Shown here: one piece after another, positions 7,283 to 14,989 of the stretch
Numbering within the stretch: position 1 is the stretch's first letter
Layout: each line of letters starts with the position of its first letter
Source: Lysobacterales bacterium
Lineage (GTDB): Bacteria; Pseudomonadota; Gammaproteobacteria; Xanthomonadales; Xanthomonadaceae
Direction of reading: 5' to 3'
Assembly (NCBI GenBank): GCA_015655035.1
Contig: JAATFS010000131.1
Span: 1-27,756 of the forward strand
DNA length: 27,756 bases
Notes under the pieces: model-generated
What the model was told of the DNA's origin: nothing
The model's input: only the letters and a program-made list of their open reading frames with translations
Database searches by the model: none
Program-made: the position numbers and the translations under genes

Positions 7283-9000
7283 TGGCACGGATCGATCGCC
7301 GCGCCTATGCCGAGATCTACGGCCCGACCATCGGCGACCGCGTGCGCCTGGCCGACACCGCACTGCGGGTCGAGGTGGAGGACGACTACACCCTGCGCGC
7401 CGGCGGATACGGCGAGGAGGCCAAGTTCGGCGGCGGCAAGAGCATCCGCGACGGCATGGCACAGAGCCAGCGCAGCCGCGCCGAAGGCGCGATGGACCTG
7501 GTGCTGACCAATGCGCTGGTGATCGATCACTGGGGCATCGTGAAGGCCGATATCGGCGTACGCGACGGGCGCATCGCGCGGCTGGGCAAGGCCGGCAACC
7601 CTGACACCCAGCCCGGGGTGGACATCGTGATCGGCCCGGGCACCGAAATCCTCAGCTGCGAGGGCTGCATCGTCACCGCCGGCACGATCGACAGCCACAT
7701 CCACTTCATCAGTCCGCAACAGATCGACGAAGCACTGGCCGCCGGCACCACCACCATGATCGGCGGTGGGACCGGGCCGGCCACCGGCACCCTGGCCACC
7801 ACCTGCACGCCGGGCGCCTGGAACCTGGAGCGCATGCTGCAGGCGGCCGACGCGTTCCCGATGAACCTGGGCTTCCTGGGCAAGGGTAACGCCAGCCGCC
7901 CGGACGCATTGCGCGAACAGACCGAGGCCGGCGCGGTCGGGCTGAAGCTGCACGAGGACTGGGGCACCACGCCATCGGCGATCGACACCTGCCTGGACGT
8001 GGCCGAAGAGTACGACGTGCAAGTGGCGATCCACAGCGACACGTTGAACGAATCGGGGTTCGTCGAGGACACCATCGCCGCGACCAAGGGCCGCGGCCTG
8101 TGCGCGTTCCATACCGAAGGCGCCGGCGGCGGACACGCGCCGGACATCCTGCGCGTGGTCGGCGAGGACAACTTCCTGCCGTCCTCGACCAATCCGACCA
8201 TGCCCTACACCATCAACACCCTCGACGAGCATGTCGACATGCTGATGGTCTGCCACCACCTGGACCCGGGCATCGCCGAGGACCTGGCGTTCGCCGAGAG
8301 CCGTATCCGCAGAGAGACCATCGCAGCCGAGGACGTGCTGCACGACCTTGGCGCGATCAGCATGTTCAGCAGCGATAGCCAGGCGATGGGCCGGGTTGGC
8401 GAAGTCACCCTGCGTTGCTGGCAGAGCGCGCACAAGATGAAGCTGCAACGCGGCGCGCTGGCGCCCGATGGCGAGCGCAACGACAACGTCCGGGTGCGCC
8501 GCTACATTGCCAAGCTGACCATCAACCCGGCCATCGCCCATGGCTTGGCGCACGAGGTCGGCAGCATCGAGCCGGGCAAGCTGGCCGACCTGGTGGTGTG
8601 GAAACCGGCATTCTTCGGGGTCAAGCCCAGCGTGGTGGTCAAGGGCGGCTTTATCGCGCTGGCGGCGATGGGCGATCCCAACGCTTCGATCCCGACCCCG
8701 CAGCCGGTGCACTACCGGCCTATGTTCGGCGCCTATGGCGGCGCGCTGGCGCGCGGCGCGCTCACGTTCGTCTCGCAGGCCGGGCTGGCCGCCGGCATCG
8801 GCCAGCGCTTCGGCCTGACCAAGACGCTCAGCGCGGTGCGCAACATCCGCCAGGTGCGCAAGCGCGACATGATCCATAACAGCTACGTGCCGACCATGGA
8901 AATCGACGCGCAGACCTACGCGGTCCGCGCCGATGGCCAATTGCTCAGCTGCGAGCCAGCGGCGACGTTGCCGATGACCCAGCGTTATTTCCTGTTTTGA
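7282..9000 (+). CDS. ureC: Urease alpha subunit (catalytic)
   Basis: UreC carries the binuclear nickel site. At 572 residues it has standard length and all catalytic residues are visible: His139 and His141 (DSHIHF), the carbamylated bridging Lys222 with His224 (GLKLHEDWG), His251 (AIHSDTLNESGF), His277 (CAFHTEGAGGGHAPD), Asp365 (MFSSDSQAMGRVGE), and the flap Cys324-His325 (MVCHHL) with Arg341. The numbering is five higher than in the Klebsiella enzyme. The ATG at 7282 overlaps the ureB stop. Its stop codon lies inside a 16-bp tandem duplication (8996-9027) that separates it from ureE. A functional urease is strongly predicted, since every accessory gene is also present. Confidence 0.99.
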   Translation: MARIDRRAYAEIYGPTIGDRVRLADTALRVEVEDDYTLRAGGYGEEAKFGGGKSIRDGMAQSQRSRAEGAMDLVLTNALVIDHWGIVKADIGVRDGRIARLGKAGNPDTQPGVDIVIGPGTEILSCEGCIVTAGTIDSHIHFISPQQIDEALAAGTTTMIGGGTGPATGTLATTCTPGAWNLERMLQAADAFPMNLGFLGKGNASRPDALREQTEAGAVGLKLHEDWGTTPSAIDTCLDVAEEYDVQVAIHSDTLNESGFVEDTIAATKGRGLCAFHTEGAGGGHAPDILRVVGEDNFLPSSTNPTMPYTINTLDEHVDMLMVCHHLDPGIAEDLAFAESRIRRETIAAEDVLHDLGAISMFSSDSQAMGRVGEVTLRCWQSAHKMKLQRGALAPDGERNDNVRVRRYIAKLTINPAIAHGLAHEVGSIEPGKLADLVVWKPAFFGVKPSVVVKGGFIALAAMGDPNASIPTPQPVHYRPMFGAYGGALARGALTFVSQAGLAAGIGQRFGLTKTLSAVRNIRQVRKRDMIHNSYVPTMEIDAQTYAVRADGQLLSCEPAATLPMTQRYFLF

Positions 9001-9027
9001 AGGCCCCCAGCTTTGAAGGCCCCTAGC
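8996..9027. repeat. 16-bp tandem duplication across the ureC stop codon
   Basis: TTTGAAGGCCCCCAGC (8996-9011) is followed immediately by TTTGAAGGCCCCTAGC (9012-9027), one mismatch in 16. The first copy contains the ureC TGA and the second ends directly before the ureE ATG. The copies supply the entire ureC-ureE spacer and replace a Shine-Dalgarno with GAAGG. Confidence 0.9.
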
Positions 9028-9495
9028 ATGGTGCGTATCACCCGACTATTGCCTGGCGGCCTGGGGCTGGCACCCGCCGCCCTGGGCGTCGCGGCCACGG
9101 TCGAACTGGATTGGGACGTGCGCCAGAAGAGCCGCTTCGATGCGGTGGATTCGCTTGGTCGCCGGCTGGGTGTGTTCCTGCCCTGGGGTAGCGTGGTGCG
9201 CGGTGGCGACGTACTGGAAGCCGAGGACGGCAGCCAGATCCGGGTGATCGCGGCGGCGCAGCCGGTGCTGCGTGTGCGCTGGCCCGGCGAGGACACGGCC
9301 TTCGCGCTGGTGCGCGCCGCCTACCACCTGGGCAACCGCCACGTGCCACTGGCCCTGGCACCGGATCGACTCGAGCTCGAGCCCGATCACGTGCTGGCGC
9401 AGATGCTGGAATCGATGGGCTATGAGGTGATTGCCACCGAGGCCGCGTTCGAACCGGAGTCCGGTGCGTACGGCGGGCATCATGGCCATGCTTGA
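9028..9495 (+). CDS. ureE: Urease accessory protein UreE (nickel metallochaperone)
   Basis: UreE is a dimeric cytosolic chaperone that hands nickel to the UreDFG complex. The 155-residue protein has the N-terminal peptide-binding domain (TATVELDWDVRQKSRFD-like region, LGRRLGVFLPWGSVVRGGDVL) and the C-terminal metal-binding domain with AYHLGNRHVPLAL, including the conserved metal-site His, and LEPDHVLAQMLESMGY. The tail ends GGHHGHA, a short His motif, so little nickel storage is expected compared with long poly-His forms. The start is the ATG at 9028; a TTG five codons earlier lies within the duplicated spacer. Its end overlaps the ureF start. Confidence 0.94.
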   Translation: MVRITRLLPGGLGLAPAALGVAATVELDWDVRQKSRFDAVDSLGRRLGVFLPWGSVVRGGDVLEAEDGSQIRVIAAAQPVLRVRWPGEDTAFALVRAAYHLGNRHVPLALAPDRLELEPDHVLAQMLESMGYEVIATEAAFEPESGAYGGHHGHA

Positions 9496-10174
9496 AGCAG
9501 CCACTCCGCTGTCGCCAGGCCTGCTGCATCTGCTGCGGCTGGCATCGCCGGCACTGCCGATCGGCGGTTTTTCGTATTCGGAAGGGTTGGAAGCGGCGAT
9601 CGACAGCGGCCGCGTCGGCAACGAAGCGCAGGTGGCCCACTGGCTGTCGGCGCAACTGCAACTGACGATGGCGCGCAGCGAGGTGGCCGTGCTCGCCGCG
9701 GCGGTACGCGCCATTCGCAGCGACGACACGCCGCGACTGCACGCGCTCGACCGTTGGGTACGCCTGACCCGAGAAAGCGGCGAGTTGCGCCTGCAGACCG
9801 CGCAGATGGGGCGCTCGCTGGGCGATTGGCTGCGCGGCGTCGAACCGCACTGCGCCACCATGCTGGAGCGCTGGCATCCCACCTACCCGATCGCCTACGC
9901 GATCGCGGCCACACGCAGCGATGCCACCGTGGCCGACATCTGCGCCGCCTTCGTCTTTGCCTGGGCCGAGAACATGGTGCAGGCGGCGTTGAAAGCCGTT
10001 CCGCTGGGCCAGAGCGCGGGGCAGCGGGTGCTGGGACGGCTGTGCGCCGAGATCCCCGCCACCGTCGCGCAGGCCCTGGCGCTGGACGAGAGCGACCGGC
10101 AGGCGTTCGCGCCAATGCTGGCAATCGTCTCGGCACAGCATGAAACCCAGTACTCGCGGCTATTCCGCAGCTGA
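9482..10174 (+). CDS. ureF: Urease accessory protein UreF
   Basis: UreF bridges UreD and UreG in the nickel-insertion complex and gates UreG GTP hydrolysis. The predicted 230 residues are nearly all helical. Typical segments are LLRLASPALPIGGFSYSEGLEAAID near the N-terminus, ESGELRLQTAQMGRSL, HPTYPIAYA and FAWAENMVQAALKAVPLGQSAGQRVL. The ATG at 9482 overlaps the last codons of ureE by 14 bp, and a second in-frame ATG at 9488 is equally possible. It is followed by ureG after 18 bp. Confidence 0.95.
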   Translation: MAMLEAATPLSPGLLHLLRLASPALPIGGFSYSEGLEAAIDSGRVGNEAQVAHWLSAQLQLTMARSEVAVLAAAVRAIRSDDTPRLHALDRWVRLTRESGELRLQTAQMGRSLGDWLRGVEPHCATMLERWHPTYPIAYAIAATRSDATVADICAAFVFAWAENMVQAALKAVPLGQSAGQRVLGRLCAEIPATVAQALALDESDRQAFAPMLAIVSAQHETQYSRLFRS

Positions 10175-10192
10175 TACCAGGAGAGAATCCAG

Positions 10193-10840
10193 ATGAGCGA
10201 TATTCCAGGCCGCAGCAAGCCCCAGCCCCCGTTGCGGCTCGGCATCGGCGGACCTGTCGGCTCAGGCAAGACCACCCTGCTGGAAATGCTGTGCAAGGCG
10301 ATGCGCGCGCGCTACGACCTGATTGCGATCACCAACGACATCTACACCAAGGAGGACCAGCGCCTGCTGACTGTCAGCGGCGCGCTGCCGGCCGAGCGCA
10401 TTCTAGGTGTGGAAACCGGCGGCTGCCCGCATACGGCGATCCGCGAAGACGCCTCCATCAACCTGGAGGCAATCGCGCGGATGCTTGAGCGCTTTCCGGA
10501 CGCGGACGTGGTGTTCGTCGAATCCGGCGGCGACAACCTGGCGGCGACCTTCAGCCCGGAACTGTCGGACCTGACGATCTACGTGATCGATGTCGCCGCC
10601 GGTGAGAAGATCCCGCGCAAGGGCGGCCCCGGCATCACCAAGAGCGACCTGCTGGTGATCAACAAGACCGATCTGGCCGCGCACGTGGGCGCTGACCTGG
10701 GGGTGATGGAAGCCGATACCCGGCGCATGCGCGGCACGCGGCCGTTCGTAATGACCAACCTCAAGACGCTGGCCGGCGTGGCCGAGGTGGTGGACTTCAT
10801 CGAGACGCGGGGCCTGCTAACCCCGCTTGATCCCGCATGA
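10193..10840 (+). CDS. ureG: Urease accessory protein UreG (GTPase)
   Basis: UreG is a SIMIBI-class GTPase that binds nickel at its dimer interface and releases it to urease on GTP hydrolysis. The 215-residue protein has the P-loop GPVGSGKT (20-27), the metal-binding Cys-Pro-His at 78-80 (ETGGCPH), VFVESGGDNLAATFSPEL, and the guanine-specificity motif NKTD (157-160). The segment AGEKIPRKGGPGITKSDLL is characteristic. AGGAGA precedes the ATG with good spacing. It is the last gene of the urease operon and ends 41 bp from the end of the convergent ureohydrolase gene, with no obvious terminator hairpin in the gap. Confidence 0.98.
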   Translation: MSDIPGRSKPQPPLRLGIGGPVGSGKTTLLEMLCKAMRARYDLIAITNDIYTKEDQRLLTVSGALPAERILGVETGGCPHTAIREDASINLEAIARMLERFPDADVVFVESGGDNLAATFSPELSDLTIYVIDVAAGEKIPRKGGPGITKSDLLVINKTDLAAHVGADLGVMEADTRRMRGTRPFVMTNLKTLAGVAEVVDFIETRGLLTPLDPA

Positions 10841-10881
10841 CACCCGCGTAGCCTGCCTTTCGACGGCGCAGCGTTGGCGGC

Positions 10882-12279
10882 TCACTTCACCCGGCGCGCG
10901 GCGATCCCGGCCAGGCAGGTGTTGGCGATGTAGTTGGCGTTGTAGGCGGTTTCGTAGCTCAGGTCCAGGTACGGCGCCACGTCCAGCATCTCGAACCCCA
11001 CCACCTGGTTGCGCGAACACAGTTCCCGGACCAGCGACGACGCCTCGCGCAGGGTCAGGCCATTCGGCGAGGGCCTCCCCGCGCCCTTGGCATAGGCCGG
11101 ATCGAGCACGCTGGCGTCGAAGGAAAGAAACACCCGGCCCGGCCCCTTGCCGACCTCCGCCAGCACCGCCGCCGCCACCGCGTCCCAGCCTTGCCGGCCG
11201 ACCTCGGCCATCGTATGGCTGCGGATTCGCTGCGACTTCAGCCAGGCGATGTCGTCCTGAGTCGTTTCCTGGCCGCGAGTGCCGACCTGGACCAGGTCGG
11301 CACCGTCCAGGTGCCCGTCGCGGATCAGTGCCGATACCGCCTGTTCGTCGGAAATCGTATGGTCCAGGCCGCGCTTGGCCTCCGGGTGCGCGTCGAGCTG
11401 GACCACGCTGAAACCGCCCTTGCCGTACTTGCCGGCCATCGCCGCGACCGTGGAATACATCACCGAATGGTCGCCGCCGATCACGAACGGGATCGCGCCG
11501 GTCTCGGCGATACTCTGGATCATCGAGCGAACGTGGCCGATGGTCAGCTCGATGCTCATCTTGTCGGTGGCGAGGTTGCCGAAATCGGCCACTGTCAGCA
11601 CGTCCAGCGGATTCAGCTCGGCATACACGTCGTAGCCACTGGTGGCGTAGTTCTGGAACGCGGCGCGCATCACGTTGGCAGCATTGACCGCGTCGCGCCA
11701 GCCGCTGCCGTTATCGCTGGGCACGCCGACGAAGGCCACGTCCACCTTGCTCGCGACCAGGTCCTGCACGCGCAGCGCGACTGGTGCATGGTTGAAGGTC
11801 GGCACGCCACCGCGCTGGTCGACGTAGCGCTTGAGGCTGAATACACCCGGATCGCGTTGGTACTTGTCCAGCGCCTGGGGCAGCAGCACCGTGCGCGCAT
11901 TGAAGTTGCCGGCCTCCGAATTGATTGGAATCGCATCGAAATCACCCACCGGATCGAGCACTTCGTCGCTGGCGCCCGCGGCCGGGTCCGGCCCGTGGTA
12001 GCGGGCATCGTTCAAGGCCCCGACCAAGGTGGCGACGATGCGCTTGACTTCCGCGGCGCTCTTGCCGGCCAGCCGCTTGTGCAATGCCGGTTTCGACAAC
12101 CCCAGCAGATTGAGGCTCTGCTCGTCGTTGATCACGCCCTTCTCATCGTCCGACAGCGCCTCCAGCCTGACCTGCCCGGCAGGCTGGGCCAGTACGCCGG
12201 ATGCGGGCCCCAACGCAAGCGACACCGCCAGCACGCACAGCTGCGCCAAGCGCCTTTTGCACGCAGAATCAACGGTCAT
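10882..12279 (-). CDS. Exported ureohydrolase paralog with two substituted metal ligands (probable non-catalytic partner)
   Basis: This 465-residue protein has the agmatinase/arginase fold behind a Sec signal peptide (MTVDSACKRRLAQLCVLAVSLALGPASGVLA-Q) and a helical extension of about 120 residues. Active-site motifs are partly lost. GGDHS (His271) and Asp296/His298 in LDAHPE remain, but the third Asp of DAHxD is Glu300 and the second Asp of SFDxD is Ser390 (SFDASVLDP). The substrate-loop motif GTGTPVPGGL seen in its neighbours is GAGRPSPNGL. Without these ligands a normal binuclear metal site is unlikely. The frame is open and the core well conserved, so it is not a pseudogene. Its ATG overlaps the stop codon of the intact paralog upstream (TGATG); a GTG one codon earlier is possible. 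A structural or regulatory subunit role is inferred. Confidence 0.88.
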   Translation of the reverse strand: MTVDSACKRRLAQLCVLAVSLALGPASGVLAQPAGQVRLEALSDDEKGVINDEQSLNLLGLSKPALHKRLAGKSAAEVKRIVATLVGALNDARYHGPDPAAGASDEVLDPVGDFDAIPINSEAGNFNARTVLLPQALDKYQRDPGVFSLKRYVDQRGGVPTFNHAPVALRVQDLVASKVDVAFVGVPSDNGSGWRDAVNAANVMRAAFQNYATSGYDVYAELNPLDVLTVADFGNLATDKMSIELTIGHVRSMIQSIAETGAIPFVIGGDHSVMYSTVAAMAGKYGKGGFSVVQLDAHPEAKRGLDHTISDEQAVSALIRDGHLDGADLVQVGTRGQETTQDDIAWLKSQRIRSHTMAEVGRQGWDAVAAAVLAEVGKGPGRVFLSFDASVLDPAYAKGAGRPSPNGLTLREASSLVRELCSRNQVVGFEMLDVAPYLDLSYETAYNANYIANTCLAGIAARRVK

Positions 12280-13820
12280 CACTTTTTGTCTCCAAAGTAG
12301 TTGTCCTGCCCGTGGTCGGATGTAAGCGGGCTGACGTACCAGGACTGGGTCAGTCCTTTCTTGCGCATCGCCACGCCGGACAGACAGGCGAACATCAAGG
12401 TGTTGGCGTTCATCGCGCTGCGATAGGTCGGATCCAGCTGCGGTGCGACCTCAACGATGTCGAAGCCGACCAGATGGGTTTCCGCGCACAGGCGCCGCAC
12501 GATCGGGATCGCTTCGCGCATGCTCAGGCCGCCCGGGACCGGCGTGCCGGTGCCCGGCTCGAACGTCGGGTCGAGTACGTCAACGTCGAAGGAAAGGTAC
12601 AGGTACTTGGTGTGCTTCCTGGCTTCGTCCATCACCCGCTCCATCACCGCCGGCCAGCCGCGCCGCTCGACCTCGGCCATGGTGTGGTAATTCATCCCGA
12701 TCAGGCGTTCCCAGTCGTAGAAGTCCTTGGTGTAGTGCGCGCGCAGGCCGACCTGGATGTAGTCTTCGGGACGGATGTGGCCTTCCTTCATCACGCGGTA
12801 GATGGGCTGGCCGTGATCGAGCAGATGGACCCGGCCACGGCCGGTGTCCAGGTGCGAGTCGAAATGGATCACGCCAACATTGCCCTTGCCGTAGACGTCG
12901 GCCATCGCGGCCACGTTCGGGTATTCCAACGAATGGTCGCCGCCGATGATGAAGGGAATGCTGCCGGCCTGCGCCACCTCGCGGACCACGCGCCGCACTT
13001 CCTGCACACTACGCTCGGTAGAGAGCTGGTCGATGGCGACATCGCCGTAATCGACGATGTTCAGCACCTGCCCCGGGCTGAGCATACTGAACACGTCGGT
13101 GCCGCTGGCGCTGTTATCCAGACGCATCGCGGTCGGCGCGTGGTCCGCGTCCCGCCAGCCCGAGCCCATGTTGAGCGGCGCGCCCATGATCGCCACATCG
13201 ACCTTGCCCGCCTTCAGGTCTTCCGGGGTGAAGGCGACCGGAGAACCGGCGAAGGTGGGAAAGGCCGCGCCGCCGCCGACGTAGCGTGACAGCGACAGCG
13301 GCCCTGGCTCGCGCTTGGGATCCAGCCCCTGCGGCCGGCGCAGCCGCCACTTGTTGAAGGACGGCGAATCGGTGTTCAGCGCGATCTTGCCGACATCCTT
13401 GCCCGGATGGAACTGCACCTGCGCGTACACCGAGGCGATGGCATCGACATAGGCCTTCAGGTCCTCGGCCGACGTGCTCTTGCGGATGCGCGCGAACATC
13501 TGCTCCGACGCAATGACTGTTTCACTCTTGCCACTCTTGAGGAACGCCAGCTGCTCCGGCGCCAGCACACCGAGCTTGCTCATCACCTCAGCCGGGATCT
13601 GCAGTGGCTTGAGCGGCATCTTCCCCGACGTATAGGTGTCGATATGCTGCGCGGTCTCGCCCGGCTTGGTCGGCGCCGCCCGCGGATGCTCAGGCGTATA
13701 GCTGTCATAGGCGCGTGCGCGCGGGACGGTTTCGGCCTGCGATGGCGTGCCACTCAGGCCCCAGGCCATGACCAGCGGGATCGCGAGCAGCGTGAAACAG
13801 TTCCTGACAGGCTTTTTCAT
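12279..13820 (-). CDS. Exported ureohydrolase (agmatinase-like) with intact metal site, paralog 2
   Basis: Ureohydrolases remove urea from guanidino compounds using two Mn(II) or, in some branches, Ni(II) ions. This 513-residue paralog has a Sec signal (MKKPVRNCFTLLAIPLVMAWGLSGTPSQA-E) and so should act in the periplasm, then an unusually long N-terminal region of about 180 residues before the catalytic core. All six ligands are present: His296 (GGDHS), Asp321, His323 and Asp325 (FDSHLDT), Asp412 and Asp414 (SFDVDVLDP). The substrate-loop motif GTGTPVPGGL is intact. The substrate is not readable; agmatine, arginine, guanidine and guanidinobutyrate are all possible. The start was chosen for the signal peptide (the frame extends 17 codons upstream). 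A conserved box lies about 130 bp upstream. It is coupled to the degenerate paralog. Confidence 0.93.
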   Translation of the reverse strand: MKKPVRNCFTLLAIPLVMAWGLSGTPSQAETVPRARAYDSYTPEHPRAAPTKPGETAQHIDTYTSGKMPLKPLQIPAEVMSKLGVLAPEQLAFLKSGKSETVIASEQMFARIRKSTSAEDLKAYVDAIASVYAQVQFHPGKDVGKIALNTDSPSFNKWRLRRPQGLDPKREPGPLSLSRYVGGGAAFPTFAGSPVAFTPEDLKAGKVDVAIMGAPLNMGSGWRDADHAPTAMRLDNSASGTDVFSMLSPGQVLNIVDYGDVAIDQLSTERSVQEVRRVVREVAQAGSIPFIIGGDHSLEYPNVAAMADVYGKGNVGVIHFDSHLDTGRGRVHLLDHGQPIYRVMKEGHIRPEDYIQVGLRAHYTKDFYDWERLIGMNYHTMAEVERRGWPAVMERVMDEARKHTKYLYLSFDVDVLDPTFEPGTGTPVPGGLSMREAIPIVRRLCAETHLVGFDIVEVAPQLDPTYRSAMNANTLMFACLSGVAMRKKGLTQSWYVSPLTSDHGQDNYFGDKK

Positions 13821-13906
13821 CGAATGTCCCAAAGCGGATGAGTGGTGGCGGCGCCGTGGCGGCGGCAGCACCGAGAGGCCATGCAGCGCATCGATTCCCC
13901 GGATCG

Positions 13907-13951
13907 ATCATCGCGCCAGCGCATTCGCGCACGAATAAGCCATCTGACGTA
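13907..13951 (-). promoter_or_regulatory. Conserved regulatory box, copy B, with -10 of the paralog 2-paralog 1 operon
   Basis: The minus strand reads TACGTCAGATGGCTTATTCG from 13951, sharing the TACGTCA core and about 14 of 20 positions with copies A and D. Exactly 39 bp from its first base begins GATGAT (13912-13907), matching TATAAT at four of six positions. The rest of 13821-13972 contains no gene. The predicted leader is about 80 nt. Confidence 0.55.
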
Positions 13952-13954
13952 ATC

Positions 13955-13980
13955 GGCCGCTAAAGCAGGCCGCTAAAGCA
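13955..13980. repeat. 13-bp tandem duplication across the stop codon of the large HupE/UreJ gene
   Basis: GGCCGCTAAAGCA occurs twice without a gap (13955-13967 and 13968-13980). The gene's TAG stop (13975-13973 on the minus strand) is in one copy and a second TAG lies in the other. It parallels the duplication at the ureC stop. Confidence 0.9.
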
Positions 13981-14989
13981 GAAAGCCCGCCAGGCGCGCC
14001 ACCGTCCAGCAGGCACCCACGCTGCCCGCCAGGCCCAGCAGTGCGGTACGCGCCGGCCGATCGATCCGCAGCCGGCGCAGCGACCACATCGCCAGCGCGA
14101 CCACGGATACGAACAGAAGCTGCCCGATCTCTACACCTACGTTGAAAAACACCAAACCGGCAATGCGCTCTTCCGGACCGATGCCCAGCTCACCCAGCGC
14201 GCTGGCGAAACCCAGCCCGTGCAGCAGGCCGAACGCCACCACCACGGCCAGATAGCGCGGCCGGATGGTTGCCTGCCCGGGCATGGGCGGCGTACGCGCC
14301 GAGACGATCGCCTCTCGCGCCATGAACGCGATCGACAACGCGATCACGGCCTCGGTGGGCGGTACCGGAATCGCGATCACGCCCAGATAGGACAGCGCCA
14401 GCGAGATCGAGTGGCCGAGCGTGAACGCGGTGACCAGCAATAGCAGCTCGCGCCGCCGCGCCAACAGGCACAGGCACAGCACGAAGCACAGGTGGTCGAA
14501 GCCCTCCAGGATATGCAGCACCCCCTGCCGGGTGTACTCCGCTGCCATCGCCGCAAGCGAACGCTGGCGTGGCAGTCCCTGCCCTACCGGCAACGTCACC
14601 CCGGCACCACCGCCATGCAGCATCCGGCTCTGCGGGGCACCCGGCTGCACCTCCGAGACATACACTCCGCCATCGCTGCCCCAGGGTGCATGGATCACCG
14701 CATCGGCCGGCAACCCCAGCGGGCATTGAAACGCGTAGCTGAGCAGGGTCTGCGCCGCGAAGGTGCCGCGCTCCTGTGTATCCAGAGCGCAGCCGGACGG
14801 CAGTTCCAGCGTGGTGGTCGACGCCACCGGCACCGCACCGGGCAGGCGCACTTCGAGTTCGTAGTGCTGCGGCTGCGCGCCCGCACGCAGGTGGAAGCTG
14901 GCGAAGTCCAAGGTGTCGGCATGACCGACCAGCGGCATCAATGCCGCCAGCATCAGCGTCAGCCGCTCAATCCAGGATCTGGACGTCAT
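13973..14989 (-). CDS. Large HupE/UreJ-type membrane protein with periplasmic N-terminal domain
   Basis: This 338-residue protein has a signal peptide (ending LVGHA-DTLDF) and a roughly 130-residue periplasmic domain rich in beta-type sequence. About six or seven helices follow, holding the HupE/UreJ_2 signature: ILEGFDHLCFVLCLCLLARRR, TAFTLGHSISLALS, AFGLLHGLGFASALGELG and FFNVGVEIGQ. Histidines in EGFDH, LGHS and LLHG are the likely metal-contacting residues of the family. It differs in architecture from the small UreJ of the urease operon. The start at 14989 lies 23 bp inside the preceding prolyl isomerase gene, so the two are co-translated. Transport of nickel or another metal for the periplasmic ureohydrolases is inferred from context. 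Confidence 0.88.
   Translation of the reverse strand: MTSRSWIERLTLMLAALMPLVGHADTLDFASFHLRAGAQPQHYELEVRLPGAVPVASTTTLELPSGCALDTQERGTFAAQTLLSYAFQCPLGLPADAVIHAPWGSDGGVYVSEVQPGAPQSRMLHGGGAGVTLPVGQGLPRQRSLAAMAAEYTRQGVLHILEGFDHLCFVLCLCLLARRRELLLLVTAFTLGHSISLALSYLGVIAIPVPPTEAVIALSIAFMAREAIVSARTPPMPGQATIRPRYLAVVVAFGLLHGLGFASALGELGIGPEERIAGLVFFNVGVEIGQLLFVSVVALAMWSLRRLRIDRPARTALLGLAGSVGACWTVARLAGFLL

Noticed and set aside
10882..12279. Ureohydrolase paralog 1 as a pseudogene
   Set aside because: The frame, signal peptide, core motifs and coupling to its neighbour are intact; only specific metal ligands are changed, which fits a retained non-catalytic role better than decay.
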